NCBI RefSeq assembly: GCF_023167465.1
Contig: NZ_AP025698.1
Location: 1-64,000, forward strand
Origin: Methanothermobacter tenebrarum
GTDB lineage: Archaea; Methanobacteriota; Methanobacteria; Methanobacteriales; DSM-23052
Length of the DNA stretch: 64,000 bases
Reading direction: 5' to 3'
A program made the translations under genes and the position numbers. The notes under the pieces were generated by a model. The model ran no database searches, was not told where the DNA came from, and saw only the letters and a program-made list of their open reading frames with translations. Positions 25,027 through 33,979 of the stretch are shown here, in pieces. Numbering within the stretch: the first letter of the stretch is position 1; each line of letters starts with the position of its first letter.

Positions 25027-25926
25027 ATGAAGCACCTACTATCAGTATGCGACATGAAAGACAAGGTAGAATACCTCCTAGACCTTGCAGATAAATTCAA
25101 AAACGGTCTGATAAAAGGAAAACCATTAAAGGACAAATACATGGCCATGGTATTCGAGAAAGCCTCCACAAGAACCAGAGTATCATTCGAAGTAGGAATG
25201 AGCCAACTAGGAGGAACACCCCTCTATCTATCAGCCCAAGACCTGCAACTAGGAAGGGGTGAACCCATAGCAGATACAGCGCGAACCCTAAGCAGATACG
25301 TCGACGCAATAATGATAAGAGCATTCAGACACAAAGATGTTATAGAATTAGCCAAGAACGCATCAGTACCAGTGATTAACGGTTTAACAGACCTTGAACA
25401 TCCATGCCAAACACTCGCAGACATGCAAACCATAAGAGAATATAAAGGAGATTTCAACCGCAAATTAGCATTTATAGGTGATGGTAACAACGTTTGCAAT
25501 TCCCTAATTTTAATATCAGCAATTCTTGGAATGGACATCTATGTCGCCTCGCCAAAAGGCTACGAGCCAGATAAGATGATAATAAAAAAGGCTGAAAAAA
25601 TCGCCAGGGGCCAATCCATGATAAAAATAACCAATGACCCCTACGAGGCCGCGACCGGGGCTGATATTGTATATACTGATGTATGGGTTAGTATGGGCCA
25701 TGAAAATGAAACAAAAGAACGATTAAAAGCATTCAGACCATACCAGGTGAACAAGGATCTAATGAATCATGCGAAGGCTGATGCCATATTCATGCACTGT
25801 TTACCCGCGAAAAGGGGCCAGGAGACAACATCTGATGTGATTGACGGTCCGAATTCAGTAGTATGGGACCAGGCGGAGAATAGACTTCATGCCCAGAAGG
25901 CTATCATGTATTGGCTGATAAGATAA
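25027..25926 (+). CDS. argF: Ornithine carbamoyltransferase
   Basis: The enzyme makes citrulline from ornithine and carbamoyl phosphate. The carbamoyl-phosphate motif STRTRVSFE (about 41-49), HPCQTLADMQT near 125, and the ornithine-binding MHCLPAKRG near 255 separate it from pyrB, which has HPLPR at that position. It is 299 residues long. It is probably co-transcribed with purD (14-bp gap) and converges with argS with a 5-bp gap. Confidence 0.96.
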   Translation: MKHLLSVCDMKDKVEYLLDLADKFKNGLIKGKPLKDKYMAMVFEKASTRTRVSFEVGMSQLGGTPLYLSAQDLQLGRGEPIADTARTLSRYVDAIMIRAFRHKDVIELAKNASVPVINGLTDLEHPCQTLADMQTIREYKGDFNRKLAFIGDGNNVCNSLILISAILGMDIYVASPKGYEPDKMIIKKAEKIARGQSMIKITNDPYEAATGADIVYTDVWVSMGHENETKERLKAFRPYQVNKDLMNHAKADAIFMHCLPAKRGQETTSDVIDGPNSVVWDQAENRLHAQKAIMYWLIR

Positions 25927-25931
25927 GCCCA

Positions 25932-27614
25932 TCACATCGTGGCAGGGACTTCTATCCCAAGGAGCTTAAGCCCGTTCCTGATGGTTTTCTTCACCCTGTC
26001 AACTAGGATTAGACGCGCCCCCTCAAATTCTGAGCCGATTACCGGTGAGAACTTGTAGAATTTGTGAAATGCATTTGCAAGCTCTTGCAAGTATTGGGCT
26101 ATTAAATGAACTCGTCTATTTTCCGCGGATTCCCTAACAACACCTGGAAATTTAGCTAACAACCTTATAAGGTCCCTTTCCAGTTCGTTAGGTGACCATT
26201 CCCCTTCTATCTCAACATCATCAGTGAATAGGGCCTTTTTAAGTAATTTACACGCCCTTGCATGGGCGTATTGGATTGATGCGCAGCCCATTTCAAAATT
26301 TAACGCCTCATCCCACTTGAAGACAAGATGTTTCTCTGGGGATAATCTTGCAATATAATATCTTATAGCCCCAACACCTATCTTATCAGCTATATCCTCA
26401 ATTTCTTCCCTTTTTAAGTCTTTTCTCCTCTTTTTTATTTCTTTGACTGCCCGTGATCTGGCTTCATCTATAAGATCGTCTACTGATACGAAAACACCCC
26501 TACGAGTGGACATTGAACCTTCTGGGAGTGTTATGAATTCATAGAATATCACTTCTGGCCTTTTACCGCCAAGCAATCCGATAGCCGCCTCTAGTTGTTT
26601 AACGGCTAATTTATGGTCAGATCCGAGGATGTCAATGATTATGTCACATTTATTTGACTTGTATAAGTGGTATGCGAGGTCTCGGGTGGAGTAAAGTGAA
26701 GTGCCATCTGAACGGGTTAATATAAGCTCCTTATCAATGCCAAAATCTTCCAAGTCTAAATATAGAACATCATCTTCTTTGATGTAGTTGGTCTTTTTCA
26801 GTTTTTCAAGGACATTTTGCACCGACCCGTCCCTTACAAACTTGCTTTCCCAGACAAATTTGTCATGTTTAATATAGAGTCCCTTAAGTGTCTTTTTTAT
26901 ACCCTCCAAGCACTTTTCAACAGCCTCTTGGAATATGCTTTCTCTTTCACCCTTTTCATAGGATCTTATGAGTTCATCAATCTCGTTCTTTAATCTTGGA
27001 TTTTTTTCAAGGTACTTGTTGACCTCATAGTATAATCTGCCGATTTTATGATCCCACTTATCCCCAGGATAATCTTCTAAACCTTTTTGGAGGTTCAGAA
27101 GACCCCATACTATCATGGCTATCTGTCTGCCCATATCATTCACATAATAATGGGTTTCAACATTATAACCTGCAAATTTAAGTATCCTTGCAAGCGAATC
27201 TCCTATAATAGCATTTCTTATATGTCCAATATGTAAGGGTCCGTTGGGGTTAGCAGAGGTGTGTTCTAGGATGACCTTCTCGCCTTTTTCGGGTAATCTA
27301 CCATAATCTTCATCTATGGAGTCTAGTAGTTTCCTTGAAAAATTCTGATAATCTATAAAAAAGTTTATATAGGGGCCCTTTGCCTCTACCTTTTCGAATA
27401 ATGGGGGTAACTTTACCACTCCTATTATGGTCTTGCTGATCTCAACAGGATTCTTTTTTAATTTACTTGCAAGTTCGAATGATATTGTTGTTGCAAGATC
27501 CCCCAGTTCGGGAGTGGGAGGTTCTTCAAATCTTATATCAACTATTGGATAATTTAGGGTTGATAGGGCTTTTTTTAACGATCTTCTTGCTAAGTCTTCA
27601 AGTGTTCTTATCAT
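25932..27614 (-). CDS. argS: Arginyl-tRNA synthetase
   Basis: This 560-residue class I synthetase has an N-terminal additional domain recognising the tRNA D-loop, then HTSANPNGPLHIGHIRN with the HIGH motif (near 125), and an anticodon-binding DALR domain at the C-terminus. No clear KMSKS is seen; the segment MSTRRGVFV holds that place, as in many ArgRS. ATG at 27614 follows GGTGAAGCG. Sixteen bases separate it from the signal peptidase gene upstream. Confidence 0.95.
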   Translation of the reverse strand: MIRTLEDLARRSLKKALSTLNYPIVDIRFEEPPTPELGDLATTISFELASKLKKNPVEISKTIIGVVKLPPLFEKVEAKGPYINFFIDYQNFSRKLLDSIDEDYGRLPEKGEKVILEHTSANPNGPLHIGHIRNAIIGDSLARILKFAGYNVETHYYVNDMGRQIAMIVWGLLNLQKGLEDYPGDKWDHKIGRLYYEVNKYLEKNPRLKNEIDELIRSYEKGERESIFQEAVEKCLEGIKKTLKGLYIKHDKFVWESKFVRDGSVQNVLEKLKKTNYIKEDDVLYLDLEDFGIDKELILTRSDGTSLYSTRDLAYHLYKSNKCDIIIDILGSDHKLAVKQLEAAIGLLGGKRPEVIFYEFITLPEGSMSTRRGVFVSVDDLIDEARSRAVKEIKKRRKDLKREEIEDIADKIGVGAIRYYIARLSPEKHLVFKWDEALNFEMGCASIQYAHARACKLLKKALFTDDVEIEGEWSPNELERDLIRLLAKFPGVVRESAENRRVHLIAQYLQELANAFHKFYKFSPVIGSEFEGARLILVDRVKKTIRNGLKLLGIEVPATM

Positions 27615-27630
27615 CGCTTCACCATTGCTC

Positions 27631-28053
27631 TTATAATCCCTTTATCCACAAGGTTATGTATCCTATCTTAGGTATTATAAGGAGGTGATTGTCTATTTTG
27701 ATCACACGAGCCGTTACTTGTGAGGGCCTTACCCTTTCAGGGTCTGGAACAGGATTGTTATCACCCTTAGTTATATAATATACTCCATTCTCATCCCTCT
27801 TAATATCTATAATCCTGTGTATAACCGGCTCAGGGAACCAGTTAGCATTATATATTATGATATCCCCTTTTTTAGCATCTAAGGGGTCGAATTCTTGAAT
27901 TCCGAGGAAGTCAGTTTTTTGGACTATAACAATGTCTCCACGATAAAATACAGGCTCCATGCTACCTGAAACAACCACGTTCATATGCTGTGAAAGTATC
28001 ACCGCCACTAATAATATTACAATGTATGTTACCAGTTCCAGACGATCTTTCAA
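27631..28053 (-). CDS. Signal peptidase I, archaeal/ER type
   Basis: This 140-residue membrane protease removes signal peptides outside the membrane. One N-terminal helix (about 8-24) is followed by SGSMEPVFYRGDIVIV with the nucleophile serine. VIHRIIDI carries the histidine that replaces the bacterial lysine. ITKGDNNPVPDPERV is the third conserved box. The start is TTG at 28053 behind GAGGTGGTG. It is 22 bp from ilvD upstream and near argS downstream. The surface protein at 16433 and the propeller protein at 57737 would be substrates. Confidence 0.92.
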   Translation of the reverse strand: MKDRLELVTYIVILLVAVILSQHMNVVVSGSMEPVFYRGDIVIVQKTDFLGIQEFDPLDAKKGDIIIYNANWFPEPVIHRIIDIKRDENGVYYITKGDNNPVPDPERVRPSQVTARVIKIDNHLLIIPKIGYITLWIKGL

Positions 28054-28075
28054 TCTTTCACCACCTCTCTCTTTT

Positions 28076-29728
28076 TTATCCTCTTAGTATTGCCCCTTTA
28101 TCAGCTGATGTTGCAAGCTTTCGGTATCTTCTAAGCCACCCTTTAACCTTACGGGTCGGTTTTTCCACCTTGGCAAGCCTATCTTTTATCTCATCATCTG
28201 AAAGTTTAACATTTAACCTCCTCTTGGGGATGTTTATCTCTATTATATCCCCATCTTCTAGAGCAGCAATTGGACCCCCCTCAGCAGCTTCCGGCGACAC
28301 ATGTCCTATACACGGCCCCCTGGTACCCCCTGAGAATCTTCCATCTGTTATAAGAGCTACCCTTTCAAGACCCATCCCTGCTATGGCCGAGGTTGGATTG
28401 AGTATCTCCCTCATACCAGGACCGCCCTTAGGCCCTTCATATCTTATAACTATTACTGATCCTTCCTCTATTTCACCATCAAATATTGCCTTGACGCATT
28501 CTTCCTCGCTGTTAAATACCTTCGCGGTTCCATTATAGATTAACATATCATCTTTCACGGCAGCTTGTTTAACCACCGACCCCCTGGGGGCTAGATTACC
28601 CTTCAAGACGGCGATACCACCCTCCTTGTGTATGGGATCATCTAATGATCTTATAATATTCGGATCTTTCACCCTCGCATCCTTTATATTTTCTTTCAAG
28701 GTTTTACCAGTACAGGTGATCACGTCTAGGTTTATCTTGTCCTCTATGACCTTTAATACGGCCGGTATACCCCCTGCCCTTTCAAGGTCTATCATATGAT
28801 TTTCACTTGCAGGGGATATCGCTACTATATGGGGGATTTTCTTGCTTAAATCATCGAATAAGTCTAGGTTTACATCAACATTATCGAGTTCGGCTGCGAT
28901 TGCAGGCAGATGAAGTGTGGTATTTGTCGAACCTCCAAGTGCAACATCCACAGCAATCGCATTTTCAAAGGCCTCTTGGCTCATTATATCTGCTGGGCGG
29001 AGATCCTCTTTAACCATCTCAACAATCCTGGCACCTGAAAGGCGTGCGATTTGTAATTTTTTAGAGTCTACCGCATGTAATGTGGCGCAGCCAGGGAGAC
29101 TCATACCAAGGGCCTCGGTAAGACAAGCCATACTATTTGCGGTGAATAGGCCGGCGCATGAGCCAGGCCCTGGACAGGCACATTTCTCCAATTCTTCAAG
29201 GTCACCGGAGCCTATTTTACCCTCGGAGAAGGCTCCAACCCCCTCATATACGTTTATAAGGTCGATTTTTTTTCCTTGGCATTCTCCGGGGAACATGGGC
29301 CCTCCTGTAACGGCTATGGTTGGGATGTTGAGTCTGGCTGCGGCCATTAGCATGCCAGGGACTATCTTATCACAGGATGAAAGGAGTATTAGACCATCTA
29401 GGCGGTGTGCTTGGATCATGCTTTCAACAGTGTCTGCTATTATCTCTCTTGAAGCGAGGGAATAGCGCATTCCATCATGGTTCATTGCTATACCATCACA
29501 TATTGCCATGGTGTGGAATTCGAATGGTATACCACCTGCTTGGTTCACACCAGCTTTTACGGCCTCTGCTAAACTTTTGAGGTGGAGGTGTCCTGGCACG
29601 ATGTTAGTGTAACTGTTCGCTATCCCAATGAAAGGCTTTTTGAAATCTTCATCTGTTAATCCGCAAGCCCTCAGTAGTGAACGGTGAGGGGCTCTTTCAA
29701 ATCCTTTTTTAATCTCGTCACTTCTCAT
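28076..29728 (-). CDS. ilvD: Dihydroxy-acid dehydratase
   Basis: This Fe-S enzyme performs the third step of branched-chain amino-acid synthesis. Cluster-binding SSCDKIVPG and PGPGSCAGLFTANSM, then GRFSGGTRGPCIGHVSPEA, are diagnostic. About 550 residues is the usual length. ATG at 29728 (MRSDEIKKG) behind GGTGGG is chosen over 29752. It is divergent from the MgtC-like gene. With ilvB-N-C and ilvE it completes the valine/isoleucine pathway in this window. Confidence 0.97.
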   Translation of the reverse strand: MRSDEIKKGFERAPHRSLLRACGLTDEDFKKPFIGIANSYTNIVPGHLHLKSLAEAVKAGVNQAGGIPFEFHTMAICDGIAMNHDGMRYSLASREIIADTVESMIQAHRLDGLILLSSCDKIVPGMLMAAARLNIPTIAVTGGPMFPGECQGKKIDLINVYEGVGAFSEGKIGSGDLEELEKCACPGPGSCAGLFTANSMACLTEALGMSLPGCATLHAVDSKKLQIARLSGARIVEMVKEDLRPADIMSQEAFENAIAVDVALGGSTNTTLHLPAIAAELDNVDVNLDLFDDLSKKIPHIVAISPASENHMIDLERAGGIPAVLKVIEDKINLDVITCTGKTLKENIKDARVKDPNIIRSLDDPIHKEGGIAVLKGNLAPRGSVVKQAAVKDDMLIYNGTAKVFNSEEECVKAIFDGEIEEGSVIVIRYEGPKGGPGMREILNPTSAIAGMGLERVALITDGRFSGGTRGPCIGHVSPEAAEGGPIAALEDGDIIEINIPKRRLNVKLSDDEIKDRLAKVEKPTRKVKGWLRRYRKLATSADKGAILRG

Positions 29729-29800
29729 GAAAAACCCACCTGATGATAACAATTAAGAGGTTATAAAATATATAGGATGTGAAGGGTTATATTAATAGGT

Positions 29801-31072
29801 ATGGAATCTTTGATTTTAAGGATCCTTATATCCCTTGGCATCGGCGCCCTTATTGGTATTGAGAGGGAAAGACGTAGAAAAAATTCTGAATTTGCGGGTA
29901 TACGGACTTTCATGTTAATGGCTCTCTTAGGGACATTATCGGTTTATGTTTCAGAAGTTTTCCCATATTTTCTGATTGTGGCATTCATAGGACTTGTTGC
30001 CCTTATAGTTGCCAGCTATATTATGAGTACGAAGGATGATGGTGATATTGGACTTACAAGCGAAGTTGCGGCGCTTTTGACATTTGTGCTTGGCGCCATC
30101 TGTGGGTGGGGTGATGGTTACAAGCTTGCACCAGTAGTGGCAATTATCATAACAGTATTATTAGCCCTTAAAAAGTATTTACACTTATTCGCCCGGCGCA
30201 TAAGTGAAAGGGAGATGATAGACACATTAAAATTTCTAGTAGTTGCATTTGTGATATTACCATTACTTCCCAACACTTACATGGGCCCTTTTAATGTTTT
30301 TAATCCCTATCAGATATGGTTGATGGTTGTTTTTATTTCAGGTATAAGCTATGCAGGATATATTGCAATGAAGATAATAGGCCCCGAAAGGGGTCTTAGC
30401 ATTACAGGGATCATCGGGGGTCTTGTATCCAGCACAGCTGTTGTAACGGCCATGGCTGGCCGGGTGAAGGAATCAGAGGGTGTTATGAGGGCTGCTCTAT
30501 TCGCTTCTGTTGTTGCAAGTTCTATGATGTTTTTCAGGATATTATTCGAGGTCATGGTTATAAACCCTGGATTATTAACATTCCTCTCATTACCACTTTT
30601 TACCATGGGGATTATTGGAATAGCCCTTGGTTTAGGTTTGCTTAGAAGTCCGAACGCGAATGTGAAATCTGAAGTGAAATTGAAGAATCCATTTTCACTA
30701 AAACCAGCATTTATCTTCGGAGCACTCTTTATGGTGATACTCTTCGCGGCAAAGGCCGCTAATATCTATATAGGGAACATGGGGGTCTATTTAGCCGGTT
30801 TAATATCAGGTATTGCCGATGTTGACGCTATCACAGTAAGCATGGCCATTCTCTCTAGGAATAATATAATATCACCGTATACTGCGATAACTACAATAAC
30901 CCTCGCGAGCATATCCAATACCCTTGTAAAACTTGGAATAGCCTTACTATTTGGCACGAAAAATTTTGGGAAAAAAATAGGGATGATATTTGCTACTATG
31001 ATACTCGCGGGGCTGATTATAATAGTCCTAGTTGGTCTTCACTACCAGGGGGTTATGATTTTATCATGGTAA
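29801..31072 (+). CDS. MgtC/SapB and DUF4010 multi-spanning membrane protein
   Basis: This 423-residue protein has about twelve hydrophobic segments. The N-terminal part carries the MgtC signature SLGIGALIGIERERR with AGIRTFMLMALLGTL. The C-terminal half is the DUF4010 region (SITGIIGGLVSSTAVVTAMA, GIADVDAITVSMA). Its transport substrate is unknown. It is not linked to a magnesium-transporter gene here. The 3' end overlaps the convergent cupin gene by about 20 bp. Confidence 0.8.
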   Translation: MESLILRILISLGIGALIGIERERRRKNSEFAGIRTFMLMALLGTLSVYVSEVFPYFLIVAFIGLVALIVASYIMSTKDDGDIGLTSEVAALLTFVLGAICGWGDGYKLAPVVAIIITVLLALKKYLHLFARRISEREMIDTLKFLVVAFVILPLLPNTYMGPFNVFNPYQIWLMVVFISGISYAGYIAMKIIGPERGLSITGIIGGLVSSTAVVTAMAGRVKESEGVMRAALFASVVASSMMFFRILFEVMVINPGLLTFLSLPLFTMGIIGIALGLGLLRSPNANVKSEVKLKNPFSLKPAFIFGALFMVILFAAKAANIYIGNMGVYLAGLISGIADVDAITVSMAILSRNNIISPYTAITTITLASISNTLVKLGIALLFGTKNFGKKIGMIFATMILAGLIIIVLVGLHYQGVMILSW

Positions 31073-31373
31073 GTATCATCTTATATGGTTCCCTCGCATA
31101 TAATGCGTGTGGTTCATTGGCTGGCATAATAATCATTTCCCCAGCCTCTAACACATGTTTTTCGCCACTTATTGTTATCTCGGCTTCACCATCGATGATC
31201 TGTACCATAGCATCAAATGGTGCTGTATGCTCACTTAAACCCTGCCCTTTGTCAAATGCGAATATTGTAACCGTACCTGTATCACGTCTTATGATTTCAC
31301 GACTTACCACCGCACCCTCTTGATAATCTACCAGCTCATTCAAATTTAGGACCTTCCCCTTTAAATTTTCCAA
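31053..31373 (-). CDS. Small cupin-domain protein
   Basis: This single-domain cupin of about 106 residues has motif 1 LSEHTAPFDAMVQIIDGEAE and motif 2 EAGEMIIMPANEPHALY. The two histidines and the glutamate could hold a metal. Function is not known. TTG at 31373 behind GGGTGAT is preferred; a GTG at 31382 overlaps the Hcp stop as GTGA. The tight coupling to the rubredoxin-Hcp gene suggests a shared role in redox or nitrosative stress, which is inference. Confidence 0.8.
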   Translation of the reverse strand: MENLKGKVLNLNELVDYQEGAVVSREIIRRDTGTVTIFAFDKGQGLSEHTAPFDAMVQIIDGEAEITISGEKHVLEAGEMIIMPANEPHALYAREPYKMILTMIKS

Positions 31374-31378
31374 TTGTA

Positions 31379-32857
31379 TCACCCTAACATTTCTTTCATA
31401 TCATCCTCAGGTTTACCTATAAGCTTCAGATCATAGTTTTCTTTTAGGAATTTTATGATGTCATTGTTAGCCCACCCAGGGAGTATGGGGCCAATGTACA
31501 TTCCCTTCATGTTTAGTGCGAGTAGGCTCCAGAGTATGGCTGCTGCTTTTTGCTCCATCCAACTAAGAACTATGCTAAGTGGCAGTTCATCTATTTCCAT
31601 GTTGAATAATCTGCTGAGGGCTTCCACGATTTCTATTGCTACTATAGCATCGTTACATTGGCCAAGATCTATCAAGCGTGGTATGCCATCTATGTCTCCA
31701 AGTTTCATATCATTGAATCGATATTTTCCACAAGCGAGTGTTAATATGATGGTATCATCTGGGAGTTTACTTACAAATTCCCTATAATATTTTGCCCTGG
31801 GGAGTGGGGAGTCGCATCCACCAACCAAAAAGAATCTCCTGATCTTACCATCCTCTACAAGCTCTTTTATCCTATTAGATAATGATAGTATGGTTGAAGC
31901 GCCGAAACCAGTTGTAAATGTTCTCTTTCCCTCTTCTTCTTTGAGTGGTGGTAATTCAAGGGCTTTATCGATTAATGGCGTGAAATCATAATCTTCAATG
32001 TATTCTACTTTTGGAAGTTTTGCAACACCACATGTGAACATCCTCTCCCTGTAATCATCTTTCGGGAGTAGTACACAGTTTGATGTTCCAAGTATCGCAA
32101 CCTGATATTTTGAAAATGTCTCTTTTTGATCAAACCATGGACCACCGAGTTGCCCCTTTAGGTGCTCATATTTTTTCAAGCCAGGGTAGCCATGTGCTGG
32201 TAGAAGCTCAGAGTGGGTGTAAATGTTTATACCCTCATCTTCAGTTTGTTTCAACAATTCTTCAAGTGCTTTTAGACTATGCCCAGTTACTATAATCCCA
32301 GGCCCCTCTGATGCTCCGACTTCTACTGTTGTAGGTTCTGGTTCGCCATAATTGTCTATATGGGCCTTTTTAAGGAGTTTCATCGTTTTTATGTTCATTT
32401 CTCCTGCCTGGAGTGCAAGTTTTATGAATTCCTCTGGATCGAAATTGACATTTGTTAAAGTGGAATAAAATCCCCTTTCCAGGAATGCATCCACTTCATT
32501 GTCAGTATATCCCAGTTCTCGTGCATGATAAAGATAGGCTGAAATTCCTTTTATCGCGAATAAGAGGTTGTCCTGTAATCTTGCTACTGTCGGCTCTTTC
32601 CCGCAAACACCCCTTATTGTGCAGGCTTTACCCCTAGCTGTCTGAGAACATTGGTAACAAAACATTAAGATGCTCTCGGGTTTAATCCGGGGCCTTTCTT
32701 CTTTTAATGGTTCAAATTGGTCTTTTCCAACTCCACAGATTGGACAGACCCAATCTTCGGGGAGATCCTCGAATGGTGTTCTAGGTTTTATACCCTGGGT
32801 GGGGTCTCCCCTTCCTGGGTCATAGATATAGTCACATACCTTACAGCGATATTTCAT
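31379..32857 (-). CDS. hcp: Rubredoxin-hybrid cluster protein (Hcp) fusion
   Basis: This 492-residue protein has an N-terminal rubredoxin (residues 1-52: CKVCDYIYDP then CPICGVGKDQF) joined to a hybrid cluster protein. Hcp begins with CYQCSQTARGKACTIRGVCG (N-terminal Fe-S cysteines) and later shows GTSNCVLLP, FTCGV, VGGCDSP and LACGKYRF, cluster-ligand regions. Hcp enzymes act as hydroxylamine or nitric oxide reductases. The rubredoxin domain would be a built-in electron donor. It is followed by the cupin in an overlapping unit. Confidence 0.92.
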   Translation of the reverse strand: MKYRCKVCDYIYDPGRGDPTQGIKPRTPFEDLPEDWVCPICGVGKDQFEPLKEERPRIKPESILMFCYQCSQTARGKACTIRGVCGKEPTVARLQDNLLFAIKGISAYLYHARELGYTDNEVDAFLERGFYSTLTNVNFDPEEFIKLALQAGEMNIKTMKLLKKAHIDNYGEPEPTTVEVGASEGPGIIVTGHSLKALEELLKQTEDEGINIYTHSELLPAHGYPGLKKYEHLKGQLGGPWFDQKETFSKYQVAILGTSNCVLLPKDDYRERMFTCGVAKLPKVEYIEDYDFTPLIDKALELPPLKEEEGKRTFTTGFGASTILSLSNRIKELVEDGKIRRFFLVGGCDSPLPRAKYYREFVSKLPDDTIILTLACGKYRFNDMKLGDIDGIPRLIDLGQCNDAIVAIEIVEALSRLFNMEIDELPLSIVLSWMEQKAAAILWSLLALNMKGMYIGPILPGWANNDIIKFLKENYDLKLIGKPEDDMKEMLG

Positions 32858-33346
32858 AATCCACCCCCATTATCACTGTATTGTCCAGAGTATTAAGTTT
32901 TTGTCACTATTAATATTTAAATTTAACGGTATAATGGGGCAGATGATGGTGGATGTTACAAAGAAATCATATTAGGATAATTGGAATCGACAATTTATAT
33001 AGTCTTACATTCACTCATATCAGCCACGGGCTGAAATAGGTCCATATAAACTTCCAAAATCCAGAATCTATCCTAAAAATCTCAAAAAAAGAAAGGGCTT
33101 TGTAGAAGTTGAAAAGGGTAAACCCCCATAGGATACTATGTTATACCACCAATGGAGGTAATCACCTTCAAAAGGAAAATAAATAGAATACTCAACCAAC
33201 CGCAAGAATCATGAGGGGGATCTTCAAGATCCCAAGCCCCCATCTGTTCATCCACAGCCCACAAAAGGATAATAATCAAAAAAAGAACATCAAAATAAAA
33301 GCCGGATTCTTATCCTAGGCCGGGTCTGAAAAAATTACAGAAGCTT
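32858..33346. other. Intergenic region with an unassigned promoter and hairpins
   Basis: No gene is seen. CAATTTATATAG at about 32990-33001 looks like a TATA box on the plus strand. It is followed about 30 bp later by a hairpin (CAGCC ACG GGCTG) and by a stronger one at 33215-33235 (GGGATCTT C AAGATCCC). No open reading frame starts with a ribosome binding site. It may hold a non-coding transcript; the evidence is weak. Confidence 0.3.
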
Positions 33347-33437
33347 GTGAACTACCCCTCCTTGATGGGGAGGAGCTTCCTGCTTCAACACGCTTGGTCT
33401 CCAACAGGCGTGAATTCTGGGTCGTCCCAAACCCTAC
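33347..33437 (-). ncRNA. omega-RNA-like right end, copy 4
   Basis: On the minus strand GGGTTTGGGACGACCC replaces the usual GGGGCTGGGAC. A hairpin CACGCCTGTTGG/CCAAGCGTG follows, then TTGAAGCAGGAAGC, a CTCCTCCCC/GGAGGGG hairpin and TAGTTCAC. The final block is intact and the first block is eroded. Confidence 0.5.
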
Positions 33438-33457
33438 CCATCCAGTCATCACCCACA

Positions 33458-33556
33458 GTTTTATAGGATGCAGGGTTATGATGAGGACCTTCAACCCCCG
33501 TAACAATGGAATCACTTGGAATATTGTTTTATAGGATGCAGGGTTATGATGAGGAC
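33458..33556. CRISPR. Two identical 31-bp repeats with a 37-bp spacer (possible minimal or relic CRISPR)
   Basis: Repeat units at 33458-33488 and 33526-33556 are identical (GTTTTATAGGATGCAG at the start, ATGATGAGGAC at the end) and separated by 37 bp. These sizes fit a CRISPR unit. Against it: only two repeats, no cas gene or leader in the window, little internal pairing, and a position inside a transposon remnant. A simple local duplication would look the same. Confidence 0.3.
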
Positions 33557-33667
33557 ACCGCCTCTCAACCTCCTACCAGGAGGTAAACACAATAAAACAT
33601 AACAGAAGAACGAGTATAGAAGTTTTTCGGCTTTCACACCCTTGGATGGGGAGTTCTCGCCGAGAAA

Positions 33668-33979
33668 GTTAAAAAACTTGAAAAAATAGGATGAAAATAA
33701 AATTCTGACAAAGAAAATATTCTATAATAGGATTTACACATATTGTCAGAGACTCCCCAGGAAATGATATGAAGACCTGCAATTCAAAGAAGAAATTCAC
33801 CCACACCATAGAATGCCATCAGCGTCTGGAATCAATACCAAAAAGTCGCCGAATGTTCAAATTTGATAAAATATTTGGAGGACATTATAGGCCACTTGCG
33901 TAGGTCCCAAAATTTTATAATCTCAAAGGATTCAAAGTAAATAGTTGAAACTTACCTCAACAATTTTAAGGTGATTCGG
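33668..33979. other. Intergenic region upstream of thrS
   Basis: It holds no convincing gene. A 44-codon open frame (33769-33903) has a weak start context and no recognised relative. AATTTTATAATC at about 33910-33921 could be the thrS TATA box, giving a leader of roughly 35-45 nt. Confidence 0.35.

Larger units (their letters stand above)
33347..33667 (-). mobile_element. Decayed IS605/IS1341-type element, copy 4, with internal direct repeats
   Basis: This 321-bp copy runs from left tip 33667 (CTCGCCGAGAAA abutting TTTTTAAC on the minus strand) to right end GTTCAC at 33347. The left hairpin is recognisable inside TTTCGGCTTTCAC and GAGTTCTCGCCGAG. The RNA-like part is shorter and more altered (ends near 33437). 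Its middle contains two identical 31-bp repeats. No tnpB sequence is recognisable. Confidence 0.75.

Noticed and set aside
33458..33556. A functional CRISPR array
   Set aside because: Only two repeats, no leader and no cas genes; kept only as a low-confidence candidate.
33769..33903. 44-codon frame upstream of thrS
   Set aside because: Weak start context and no recognised similarity; a resemblance to an IS200 transposase was considered but is too short to support.
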